DNA of 43,101 nt from a virus. Made by a program: the position numbers and the translations under genes. Below the pieces are notes generated by a model. The model worked only from the letters and a program-made list of their open reading frames with translations, made no database searches and was not told the DNA's origin. Below, piece by piece: positions 15,050 through 22,015 of the stretch. Each line of letters opens with the position of its first letter. Within the stretch, counting starts at the first letter, position 1. The stretch lies in IMG/VR virus record IMGVR_UViG_3300008954_000093, positions 1-43,101 of that record, one strand, 5' to 3'.

Positions 15050-15764
15050 TGTGACGATTTAAAAAGGCTGTCACTTGCTCTGAGGTTGTGGCTAAACCTG
15101 CATAGGCTGGGTTTGCCTTCAAATATCTTAGGAACGAATACCACACCGCCTGCTGTTCAGCGTCGTTGAATACCAAAGTGTATTGAACCACTGTTTTGGC
15201 CCCAGCAGAACCGGTGGCTGTAGCGCCTTGGGTCACTAAAGACCTCATCGTCTCTTCGTCTGCTTCCGTTGGAGGCGGAGCGATCAGGGTCGGAGCGGTC
15301 CATCCGTCGTTGGATTCCACGGCAGATTCTGCTCCAGCAGCCGGGGTTGAAATGGTGGCAATCTCAAAATCATCCCAGCCAAGTTCCTCAAAGAAATCCG
15401 GCATGTCTTCCACCACCGAAATCAGCATGTCGTGGAGAAGTTCCTGATTATCTTCTCCCAACTCTGAGGTTCGATTGTCGGCCAAGGCAAACGCTATGGC
15501 CTTGTCGTGGTCGAACGGAACGTACAGCACCGCCATGTGGGTCCACCCCAATTGCTTGGCTGCCGCCAATTGGTGATTCCCGGCAATGACGGTGCCCGTG
15601 CCGTCCTCGTTATCCACGGCCACGATGGGTTTGACTTGTCCGAACTTTTTATACGAAGCCGCAATAGAAGAAATGTTTCCTTTGCGTGGGTTGTTGGGAA
15701 GCGTTTGTAATTGTTCTATCGGAACAAGAAGATTTTCCAAGTCTGGACTTACGCCATGGTTCAT
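15018..15764 (-). CDS. second ParB/sulfiredoxin-fold protein
   Basis: A 248-residue protein. The N-terminal 110 residues are a ParB-like domain: PIEQLQTLPNNPRKG, then a helix and GTVIAGNHQLAAAKQLGW, where GNHQ takes the place of the usual GExR turn. A Pro/Ala hinge separates it from a C-terminal domain of about 70 residues (VVQYTLVFNDAEQQAVWYSFLRYLK). This layout is frequent in phage proteins found near DNA methyltransferases. It differs clearly from the other ParB-like protein at 11706-12218. It overlaps the upstream gene by 4 bases. Confidence 0.75.
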   Translation of the reverse strand: MNHGVSPDLENLLVPIEQLQTLPNNPRKGNISSIAASYKKFGQVKPIVAVDNEDGTGTVIAGNHQLAAAKQLGWTHMAVLYVPFDHDKAIAFALADNRTSELGEDNQELLHDMLISVVEDMPDFFEELGWDDFEIATISTPAAGAESAVESNDGWTAPTLIAPPPTEADEETMRSLVTQGATATGSAGAKTVVQYTLVFNDAEQQAVWYSFLRYLKANPAYAGLATTSEQVTAFLNRHISPEGSTSTE

Positions 15765-16096
15765 GTTTGCGCCCTCACGTTTGCCGCAAGCGTCCTGAGA
15801 GAATCAAGCGCTGTGCGAATAGAGTTTAGTTTCTCCTTCTTGGCTTTGAGGAGAGCATCTGCCACCTTGACTTCATAGTTCTCATCGGAGAGTTTGTAAT
15901 CGGCCCATGACTCACGCTCCTTGATGGAGCCGTTTGCGGCGAGATATTCCTTAGCCCAAGAAGACTTGTAGCGAGCATCTTTTTTGGAGTGATCCACAGC
16001 AAGAACTTCAAAGGCTTCGGTGTGTTCCTCTAAGTCTTCAACCAGCCTGATGATGTTGTCTTCAACGTCGGCTAGGGCTATGGGGGATGTTCTCAC
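15761..16096 (-). CDS. helical hypothetical protein
   Basis: A 111-residue protein starting at GTG 16096, which overlaps the HNH gene stop as GTGA, with AGAAGGA upstream. An in-frame ATG at 16150 would overlap the HNH gene by 58 bases and is less likely. The C-terminal 50 residues form a Lys/Leu-rich amphipathic helix (KVADALLKAKKEKLNSIRTAL). Middle gene of a cluster with an HNH nuclease and a ParB-like protein. Function unknown. Confidence 0.6.
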   Translation of the reverse strand: MRTSPIALADVEDNIIRLVEDLEEHTEAFEVLAVDHSKKDARYKSSWAKEYLAANGSIKERESWADYKLSDENYEVKVADALLKAKKEKLNSIRTALDSLRTLAANVRAQT

Positions 16097-16452
16097 AGCA
16101 GTCCTTCTTCTTTCGCTATGGCATTCAAGCGTTTCGCTTCTTCTTCCCAATCAAACTTATCTATTGAGTTTCGTTTGAGAATAAGTTCGTCAAACATGTC
16201 GTCACCGATCTTGTCGATTGTGAAGATCCCAAACTCCACGGGGTTGTCGGTGAAGAACCGATGGCATGAGGCGCACAAACAGAACGCATTATCCAAGTCC
16301 GTTCGGGTCCATGAATATTTTCTAGAGATAATATGAGCGCACTGTAGAACATGCTTAGATCCACACTTCTCACATCTCCCACGGGATCTGACAATCAGGG
16401 CGTGCAGTTTGGTCGCCTTGCCCTTTGCCCCCTTGCCATAGATGTTGCTCAT
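16093..16452 (-). CDS. HNH endonuclease-like protein
   Basis: A 119-residue protein with a zinc-framed HNH core: CEKCG (C27, C30), LQCAHIISRKYS with the first His, then LDNAFCLCASCHRFF with the Asn, CxxC and last His. The size and single domain resemble small phage HNH nucleases such as NinG-like recombination nucleases. It could nick or trim recombination intermediates, or act during packaging. Terminase lies about 4 kb away, so the recombination role is favoured. It begins directly after the glycosyltransferase stop. Confidence 0.8.
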   Translation of the reverse strand: MSNIYGKGAKGKATKLHALIVRSRGRCEKCGSKHVLQCAHIISRKYSWTRTDLDNAFCLCASCHRFFTDNPVEFGIFTIDKIGDDMFDELILKRNSIDKFDWEEEAKRLNAIAKEEGLL

Positions 16453-17532
16453 TCATCGCACGCTTTCTAAGATCTTCTGCAATCTTAGTGCGCCGTACCT
16501 CGCGTCTAGGGCTTCTAATGCTTTCAGATTCTTTTCAGATTCTTCGTTTCTGATTTCAGGATCAGAAAGGGCTTCAAAGTGTTTGACCCAATCTCTGAAT
16601 CTCTTGGCTGTCCTGCCAACCCCGTATTCTTCTTTGAACCGAATATATTCAGGAGACTTGGACATAACAAAAGGAATGCCAGCCGCAGCGTATTCAAGTG
16701 GTTTGATCCACGATTTAGCATGGTTGAAAGGTATGTCATTGAGGGGAGCAATACCTATATCAAATGGAAGCATCTTGCCGATGATGGTCGGTGACACCAT
16801 GGGATACAAACTGACCCGATCTTGCGTTATTCCAGTCTCTTCCCAAAATGTGGGATGACCTCCGTAGTGTCCCGTATGGTGGAAAGAAAATCGGTCTTCA
16901 GGCAATTGTGGAAAAACTTGTTTAACTTCTTCCAAATCTCCACTTCTGTGTCCTGTGGAGCCGTGCCATCCGATAATAGTTTTTCCATCGTCGTTATGTT
17001 GTCGTGGCTTGAAGGCACTAAAATCAACATGATTTTCTAACATTTGTACGTTCGACACTCTTAGTTTATCTTTTGCTCGTTCATATAGAAATGGTGTAGA
17101 AATAATTACCAAGTCTGATGCTGCAAGAACATTTCCATAAATGGCTGTATTTTGTTCTTTATTGTTTTTAGGGTCAATTTTTGTTTTAGCCTGATGACGT
17201 TCATGAAGACCCCAATACCAGTCATCTAAATCGTTTACAATAGTTTGACCGTTTTGTTGTGCTATCTTAATATTTTCTGGAATGCCTTTTACCATCCAGC
17301 GTTGCATATAAATAACGTTGCAATCAAAATGATGATTGTTGTTCCAATCTGTTACGCCAAAGATTCCCAAATCGTTATTGAATACAAGCACACCAATAAC
17401 GTGGGGCATCGTCAGGTATTTTGTATATTGGCCGAAGCGGATCCAACCCGATCCCCCCATACAGGGAGAGCCGTCTGGTTCGTTGATCGAACCAGACCAG
17501 TCGCCAGAAGCAAACCCGACTTTTAGTTCCAC
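16453..17532 (-). CDS. GT-B fold glycosyltransferase (group 1-like)
   Basis: A protein of about 359 residues resembling family-4 glycosyltransferases. The start MELKVGFASGDW is a typical first strand. The C-terminal half has GWHGSTGHRSGD, the sugar-donor loop, and later HAKSWIKPLEYAAAGIPFVMS, matching the donor-binding helix with its Glu. Possible targets are phage DNA bases, virion proteins or host surface glycans. GTG 17532 is chosen because it places the first strand at the N-terminus; GTG 17568 is possible. The stretch 17040-17350 is visibly more AT-rich than neighbours, which suggests separate acquisition. Confidence 0.75.
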   Translation of the reverse strand: MELKVGFASGDWSGSINEPDGSPCMGGSGWIRFGQYTKYLTMPHVIGVLVFNNDLGIFGVTDWNNNHHFDCNVIYMQRWMVKGIPENIKIAQQNGQTIVNDLDDWYWGLHERHQAKTKIDPKNNKEQNTAIYGNVLAASDLVIISTPFLYERAKDKLRVSNVQMLENHVDFSAFKPRQHNDDGKTIIGWHGSTGHRSGDLEEVKQVFPQLPEDRFSFHHTGHYGGHPTFWEETGITQDRVSLYPMVSPTIIGKMLPFDIGIAPLNDIPFNHAKSWIKPLEYAAAGIPFVMSKSPEYIRFKEEYGVGRTAKRFRDWVKHFEALSDPEIRNEESEKNLKALEALDARYGALRLQKILESVR

Positions 17533-18017
17533 TGACTCAACTGTTTTTCTAGGTCCACGAAACTCCACACGCCGTCAATGGAATTCCACAACGCATGATC
17601 TATGGGTGTTGGCTCAAAGTCGTACTGCTGCATAACAGAGCGATGTTCTAGAATGGCGTTTCGATAGAAACTGGCAAGGCGTAGGTCTTCTTCTTGACCG
17701 CTTTCACCCAAGGCGATCATTCTCTCTGCCTCAGAAAGTTTCTGAGTGACATAGAAACGAAATCTACCAATCTTGGTTTTCTTCTCGTCCGTTTCTATTC
17801 TATATGAGGAAACCAAAGAGGTTGGAAGTTTCTCCGTAACCACGGCCTCGTCTTGACCCAGTCCAGAAATCTGTTCGTCAAGGTTTTCCAATAACCTAAG
17901 AAGGGACTTCTTCCATCTTTCTAGATTTTCGTTAAGACGAAGATAGTCTTGCTTCTCAGAGGATAATACGTTTTTGACATCTTCTGAGACGATGCGGTCG
18001 AATTCTTGTTGATCCAT
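17523..18017 (-). CDS. helical hypothetical protein
   Basis: A 164-residue protein starting at ATG 18017, with AGGA upstream. The first 60 residues are charged and helical (LERWKKSLLRLLENLDEQISG). The C-terminus is Trp-rich (HALWNSIDGVWSF). No family is recognised. It lies 12 bases after the Fe-S nuclease gene and overlaps the glycosyltransferase start by about 10 bases, so it belongs to the same leftward operon. Confidence 0.6.
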   Translation of the reverse strand: MDQQEFDRIVSEDVKNVLSSEKQDYLRLNENLERWKKSLLRLLENLDEQISGLGQDEAVVTEKLPTSLVSSYRIETDEKKTKIGRFRFYVTQKLSEAERMIALGESGQEEDLRLASFYRNAILEHRSVMQQYDFEPTPIDHALWNSIDGVWSFVDLEKQLSQWN

Positions 18018-18029
18018 TAGTTTTATTCC

Positions 18030-18788
18030 TTAGTTCCATGCTGGACAAATATTTTTATAGGCGCACCAATTGCACAGTGGGCCTGTCTGCGTAGAAAAAT
18101 GGCCGCTTTCACATCCGGCCATGACTCCCTCCCAAGTTTGATCAATTAGTTTTAAAACCGTCTTTCGTCGCTTGGGTGTAGGGGCATACCTTTTTCTTTC
18201 TTTGAATTTCACATACATTATTTCAGCGTTATTAACTTCTAAATCATTCAAACGTTCAAGCATCTCTACATAAAGAACAATTTGAAAGATCTTATCACCC
18301 TCGTATTGAGGCTTAGAAACTTTTCCGCTTTTATAGTCCGTAACAGTTAATGATCCGTCCTCTTCCTCAGTCCAACGATCAATGAACCCCAAGAGAGGAA
18401 CATCGTTGATGGAAGCAGAGAACTTGTCCTCTATCCCACGGATCTTGACATCTGGCGGGTTCTCCATGCCGAAAACGTTTTCGACACACCACCATGCCTG
18501 CCAGCGGAAGTCATTTAGGTTCTTGATCCGAACCGTACTGGTTTCTTCTATGAACTTATTTTCCCATAGTTCCCGAGCGATCCGCCTTGCCTCCGAAACT
18601 GTTCGATCTTCTGGATCCAGCGCATAGAACCCTTCCAGAATTTCGTGAACGAACGTTCCCAAAATCATTGCCTCTGAGGTGGGTTCCGGTATTCGATCTA
18701 TGCGAGAAAATCTGAACCGAAGAGGGCATTGCTCGTAGGTTGTAATGCTGGAGGCCGATAAGTGGGTGGGCAGCGGCAATTGTGTCAT
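18030..18788 (-). CDS. Cas4/RecB-like PD-(D/E)XK nuclease with Fe-S cluster
   Basis: A 252-residue exonuclease-like protein. The start SASSITTYEQCP is the RecB-family opening, with Cys21. GTFVHE gives His48, LLGFIDR gives Asp137, and VTDYKSGK gives Asp151 and Lys153, completing the active site. Cys239, Cys242 and Cys248 near the C-terminus join Cys21 to ligate a [4Fe-4S] cluster, as in AddB and Cas4. It probably resects DNA ends for the Rad52-like annealing protein encoded two genes upstream, a classic phage recombination pair. It overlaps the 38-residue gene by 4 bases. No CRISPR array is present, so a Cas4 role in spacer acquisition is not indicated. Confidence 0.9.
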   Translation of the reverse strand: MTQLPLPTHLSASSITTYEQCPLRFRFSRIDRIPEPTSEAMILGTFVHEILEGFYALDPEDRTVSEARRIARELWENKFIEETSTVRIKNLNDFRWQAWWCVENVFGMENPPDVKIRGIEDKFSASINDVPLLGFIDRWTEEEDGSLTVTDYKSGKVSKPQYEGDKIFQIVLYVEMLERLNDLEVNNAEIMYVKFKERKRYAPTPKRRKTVLKLIDQTWEGVMAGCESGHFSTQTGPLCNWCAYKNICPAWN

Positions 18789-18901
18789 TGCTCACGCTTC
18801 CGTTTCTCCTCCTTTTCTGACAGGTATTTCTCATATTCCTTTTGCCGCTCGTCCATGATCTGCTTGTGCGTAAAGGTGTCAGGTTGATGATCAATGCCCA
18901 T
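18785..18901 (-). CDS. 38-residue highly charged helical protein
   Basis: A short frame starting at ATG 18901 with GGAGGAAA upstream. Its start overlaps the stop of the annealing-protein gene (TGATG), and its stop overlaps the start of the nuclease gene. It encodes MGIDHQPDTFTHKQIMD followed by a Glu/Lys-rich helix. The strong ribosome site and coupled ends suggest it is translated, perhaps to adjust the ratio or contact of annealase and nuclease. Function unknown. Confidence 0.55.
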   Translation of the reverse strand: MGIDHQPDTFTHKQIMDERQKEYEKYLSEKEEKRKREQ

Positions 18902-19545
18902 CAGTAGGTTTCCTCCTCTTCTACATATTCGGCATCCAACGACAGTCGAATGACCTCTACTTGACATTTGGCGAACAGGTCGGAATCCATGTGTCGGTTG
19001 GGCTTACTCTCACCCGGAACGTTCTCAGCGAACCATGTACGGAATAGGTTTTTCTTGGCGTCGTCCAAAGATCGGAAATTTTCAGCAAAAACCTGCCAAT
19101 GATCTCCCTCTATTGGATAAGACTCTTCCAACTCCAACGTCAAGGCTTCTTCGCTTCGTGCCAGATGCAAGGCAATGCCAAGACCTTGACACGCCTTCTT
19201 GAAGGCATCGCTGGTTGCAATCTTGAAATCGTTTCCAAGATCCATCACCCCGCCGCCCTTGAGCATCTTGATTTTGGTTCCGCCATATGCTTCCTTAACG
19301 GCAGTTACTCCATCGACAGAAGCGACAACCCGAACATGAGAAATCACATGCTCTTTGTATTCGGGCTGGACATGGCACTTAAGAACTTCGTAGTTCCATC
19401 CGCCCGTACCAAGCACCTTGTTCAACCGGGCGATGTATTCCGCCACGGCGACGTAGTCAAAGTTGCGCCCCCCAAGAGAGCGCTGATAAATAAGTGTCTC
19501 GTCAAACGGTTCTGCTAGTTGATCGGCTTGCGACTTCTCAGCCAT
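18901..19545 (-). CDS. Rad52-like single-strand annealing protein
   Basis: A 214-residue protein with the Rad52/Sak-type core: FDYVAVAEYIARLNKVLGTGGWNY, then HVRVVASVDGVTAVKEAYGGTKIK, and DLGNDFKIATSDAFKKACQGLGI. That pattern is seen in phage annealases that pair complementary single strands. The C-terminal third is acidic. ATG 19545 (MAEKSQ) is chosen because AGGAG lies about 8 bases upstream. With SSB and the Cas4/RecB-like nuclease it forms a complete single-strand annealing recombination module. Confidence 0.85.
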   Translation of the reverse strand: MAEKSQADQLAEPFDETLIYQRSLGGRNFDYVAVAEYIARLNKVLGTGGWNYEVLKCHVQPEYKEHVISHVRVVASVDGVTAVKEAYGGTKIKMLKGGGVMDLGNDFKIATSDAFKKACQGLGIALHLARSEEALTLELEESYPIEGDHWQVFAENFRSLDDAKKNLFRTWFAENVPGESKPNRHMDSDLFAKCQVEVIRLSLDAEYVEEEETY

Positions 19546-20032
19546 TCTCATTACTCCTATAGATAAGGTTCGTATTCGGTTCTCCGACATCGCAATACTC
19601 GTCGGCATCAATTCCTAAATCACGCAAAGCCTGCACCCTCCAATAAGAGACGGCTCCGTATTGCAGCAACTCCTTGATCATCTGTCGGGGAGTTTTGGTT
19701 ATCTCTCCAGTGTCCATGTCGATAGCGGTGTCAGAAATTCGTTGAGCGACCAGTTCCGCCAATTTGTCATGGTCCCACTTTTTGCGCGGCGCACCAGTTT
19801 TGGTTTCCATGTTGAACTGTTGAGCGTGAAACGGGCTTCGATCCCAATCGGAATCCAACAGGATTGTCTTGGCCTCTTCCTGCAAAGAAGCGATAATTTT
19901 TTTTGCCTCAGACAGTATGAACCCCAAATGCATCAAACGGTAAATTCGTTCCGGGTCTTCAGTCGTCTTCTCCAAGTGGACAGAGTCGTCCAACTTGTTT
20001 AGCATTTCCGAAAGTTCCTCTTGGATCCCCAC
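19538..20032 (-). CDS. hypothetical protein heading the recombination operon
   Basis: A 164-residue protein starting at GTG 20032 behind AGGAGAGG, downstream of the promoter at 20062-20090. An in-frame GTG at 20071 would lie before the predicted transcript start. It is helical and acidic in the N-terminal half (MLNKLDDSVHLEKTTEDPERIYRLMHLGFILSEAKKI, seen in pieces). WDHDKLAELVAQRISD and RVQALRDLGIDADEYC follow. It overlaps the annealing-protein start by 8 bases. I do not recognise a family. Position suggests a recombination accessory factor. Confidence 0.6.
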   Translation of the reverse strand: MGIQEELSEMLNKLDDSVHLEKTTEDPERIYRLMHLGFILSEAKKIIASLQEEAKTILLDSDWDRSPFHAQQFNMETKTGAPRKKWDHDKLAELVAQRISDTAIDMDTGEITKTPRQMIKELLQYGAVSYWRVQALRDLGIDADEYCDVGEPNTNLIYRSNENG

Positions 20033-20061
20033 GGGTTCCTCTCCTAGTAGTAGTTGAAAAC

Positions 20062-20090
20062 AAGATAGCACAGTGGTGAGACAAGCGCAA
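20062..20090 (-). promoter_or_regulatory. sigma70-type promoter for recombination operon
   Basis: On the minus strand TTGCGC (20090-20085), a 17-bp spacer and TATCTT (20067-20062) precede the gene starting at 20032. The implied start is near 20055 and leaves a short leader with the AGGAGAGG site. Confidence 0.5.
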
Positions 20091-20177
20091 CCGGCGGGTG
20101 GGCGAACGATTTTTCGCGTTTTTACTAATGTACCTTTTAAGTAGTAATACTTAACAAGTAAGAGAATCGTTACTCTG

Positions 20178-20451
20178 GGAGCAGGAGGGCGAGAGTTCTT
20201 GGCCCTCCAAGCGGAGAGCCAAGATTTACTCCGGTCACAGTCGGACTGTCGTAAATGGCACCTTGCGCTTTGAACAGAAGCGGTCGGTCAGCGGGCATCC
20301 GCACTTCATCCGATTTCGTTCTGGTACTGGTGCTGACTGCTGCCGAGTTCCACCATGAAGTGTAGGTCAGTGCGCCCTACCACTGGGCGTGAAAATTCCA
20401 AGCCCCTCTAACGGGCGAACGACGCTGGTCAGGCGACGCCGGGGAACCGGA
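20178..20451 (-). ncRNA. candidate structured RNA beside terminase
   Basis: No confident gene lies between 20091 and 20489, yet the minus-strand transcript from the promoter at 20458-20486 would fold strongly. Helices visible by eye are: 20373-20377 with 20385-20389 (5 bp, 7-base loop); 20302-20309 with 20355-20362 (8 bp, perfect); 20287-20292 with 20332-20337 (6 bp), which crosses the 8-bp helix and so makes a pseudoknot; 20266-20270 with 20278-20282 (5 bp, 7-base loop); 20224-20229 with 20251-20256 (6 bp) enclosing 20237-20240 with 20246-20249; and 20198-20208 with 20213-20223 (11 bp, complete only if U-G is allowed on the minus strand). I recognise no known RNA class. Competing explanation: short coding frames on the same strand. 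Confidence 0.45.
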
Positions 20452-20457
20452 AGGCAG

Positions 20458-20486
20458 AACATATCCCCGTCGCTGGAAGATGTCAA
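20458..20486 (-). promoter_or_regulatory. near-consensus promoter just after terminase
   Basis: TTGACA (20486-20481), 17 bp, then TATGTT (20463-20458) on the minus strand, starting 4 bases beyond the terminase stop. Transcription would begin near 20451. A strong dedicated promoter with no obvious gene downstream is the main argument for a non-coding transcript here. Confidence 0.65.
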
Positions 20487-20489
20487 GCC

Positions 20490-21794
20490 CTAGATAATAA
20501 TTGACACCCGGCCACGCTGGCGATGACCCAGACCGGCCACCTCGTTGAAGCAAGAAGAGGTGGCATCTACCTGATCGTCGTGCCATGCCGCCTCTGGGAA
20601 GGTTGCCACTTCGTCAAGGAAGTCTGAAATGTATGGTCCTCTGACAAGCCTGACGTTTCCGTTGGCAACCGCAGCAGACAGAGGTTTGGCACGGGTAACT
20701 TTGTCGCCCGTGGAACGAATACCGATGAAGTCGATGCCGGGTAGGACGTAGCGGGCGTATTGGTCGATCAGGTTTTTGCCGCTGCTCCCCGGCTCCTGTT
20801 CCATCCGGACGGCGACATGAGGACCGTCCAGTTGGGCAGTCTGTGCGATTAGTTTTTCTATGTCCGCTCCGTTCTTCCTGCACCTCTGGATGTCGATGAT
20901 GTAGAACACCCCTTGGTCGAATGCTCCAAGGACACCGACGGTCCAGTCGGGGTCCGGGTTCACATGGGATGGTTCGGTGGCAGCAAGATCCCAGAAGCGG
21001 CACCACTCAGGGTCCACGAAATCGGGAAGGTCGCTTGGCTCCATGATGACAAAGTTTTCACGGTCGAACAGGCTTCCTGAGGACACCGCCCACCAGTCGC
21101 CGTTTTCCAATCGTTGACGTTCGATGGGGTCGATTTCTTGCAGGGCACGCCGATACGACTCAGGGTCGATGCCGGGGTTGTCGTCTAGGAAACTGGGAAC
21201 AAAGATTCGATCAGGACTTTTTTCTCCCTCTTCGATGAAACGTTGTCTTACCCAGTTAGGCGCAGGGTTGGATGCTGCACGCATTCTTAGTGGTACTTTA
21301 GAGAGTTCGCCAGAGTTCGGTTTACGCAACCGAGAGAAAAGGTAACGATAATCAAATTCACGAATTTCAGTTACTTCGTCCATTCCAATGAACTGGAATT
21401 CTGAAGACTTGTAACGAAGGTAGTCATTTTGATTGTTTAGATAACCGAAAGTGACTCTTGCACCAGATGGAAAGGTGGCTACATAGGTGGAGCCATTCCA
21501 CCTGATCTCGTCGTACTCTTTAACCCACGAAAGAAATCTGTCCATGAGTGCGCCGGGAAGTGCGAGGTCGGCATATGTGCGTCGGAAAAGAATGGCGGAG
21601 TAGTCGGGAACGTCAACGTATTGGAGAGCAGCCATTAAAAGTGCAGAGGATTTTCCGCCACCAGCGGCTCCACCAAAGAGTCCTTCAAGGTGCCCAGCGC
21701 GCAAAAAGGTCTTTTGAGTCAGTGATGGGGTTTCTGGGCAAAAATGTGGTTCCTTCGGTTGAAGGAACTCATAGATGTCGGACCAATCTTTCAT
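20490..21794 (-). CDS. terL: terminase large subunit
   Basis: A 434-residue packaging motor. The ATPase has Walker A GGAAGGGKSS (residues 41-50, Lys48), Walker B FQFIGMDE and a following coupling stretch (ASNPAPNW). The C-terminal RNase H-like nuclease is marked by FWDLAATEP (first Asp), GVFYIIDIQR and the closing HDDQVDA. It pumps DNA through the portal encoded at 22016-24241 and cuts it. The gene points leftward, opposite to the portal and all other structural genes, which is unusual. No small terminase was recognised. Its ribosome site is weak. Confidence 0.95.
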   Translation of the reverse strand: MKDWSDIYEFLQPKEPHFCPETPSLTQKTFLRAGHLEGLFGGAAGGGKSSALLMAALQYVDVPDYSAILFRRTYADLALPGALMDRFLSWVKEYDEIRWNGSTYVATFPSGARVTFGYLNNQNDYLRYKSSEFQFIGMDEVTEIREFDYRYLFSRLRKPNSGELSKVPLRMRAASNPAPNWVRQRFIEEGEKSPDRIFVPSFLDDNPGIDPESYRRALQEIDPIERQRLENGDWWAVSSGSLFDRENFVIMEPSDLPDFVDPEWCRFWDLAATEPSHVNPDPDWTVGVLGAFDQGVFYIIDIQRCRKNGADIEKLIAQTAQLDGPHVAVRMEQEPGSSGKNLIDQYARYVLPGIDFIGIRSTGDKVTRAKPLSAAVANGNVRLVRGPYISDFLDEVATFPEAAWHDDQVDATSSCFNEVAGLGHRQRGRVSIII

Positions 21795-21845
21795 GATGGG
21801 TTATGATACCTTGAAACCTTTGTCTGAACGTGACAGGATATAAAT

Positions 21846-22013
21846 GTGAGAAAGATTATCGCTTCTTTGGGACGTTCTAATATTGCTCATCTGTTCATGG
21901 TGTTGTCTGTAATACTATTGGGTTTAGGACTGGGTCAATTTCACATCGGCTGGGGGATTACGGCATGGGGACTTGGGCTAGGCATATACGGCTATCTGTT
22001 AGGTGCTGAATAA
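21846..22013 (+). CDS. 55-residue membrane protein before portal
   Basis: GTG 21846, preceded by AGGA eight bases upstream, opens a 55-codon frame ending 2 bases before the portal start. It encodes a positive N-terminus (MRKIIASLGRSN) and two hydrophobic segments (FMVLSVILLGLGLG and a Gly/Trp-rich ITAWGLGLGIYGYLL). Small two-helix membrane proteins in phages are often holins or membrane-associated factors, but there is no direct evidence for lysis here, and the lysin gene is far away. It opens the rightward structural operon. Confidence 0.7.
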   Translation: MRKIIASLGRSNIAHLFMVLSVILLGLGLGQFHIGWGITAWGLGLGIYGYLLGAE

Positions 22014-22015
22014 AT

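Noticed and set aside
11706-15764. Partition system based on ParB-like genes
   Set aside because: No ParA partner or centromere-like repeats were seen. Both proteins are the short ParB/sulfiredoxin-fold type found in modification or regulatory contexts.
18030-18788. Cas4 of a CRISPR system
   Set aside because: No array or other cas genes nearby. Context with a Rad52-like annealase and SSB supports a recombination exonuclease.
20165-20489. tmRNA, RNase P RNA or group I intron in the gap
   Set aside because: No tRNA-like ends or ALAA-type tag for tmRNA, no conserved RNase P core and no intron core motifs could be found by eye.
20377-20586. 69-codon leftward frame overlapping the 3' end of terminase
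   Set aside because: About half lies antisense-shifted inside terL in another frame. The translation is Arg/Ser/Gly-rich without family resemblance, and the promoter at 20458-20486 sits inside it.
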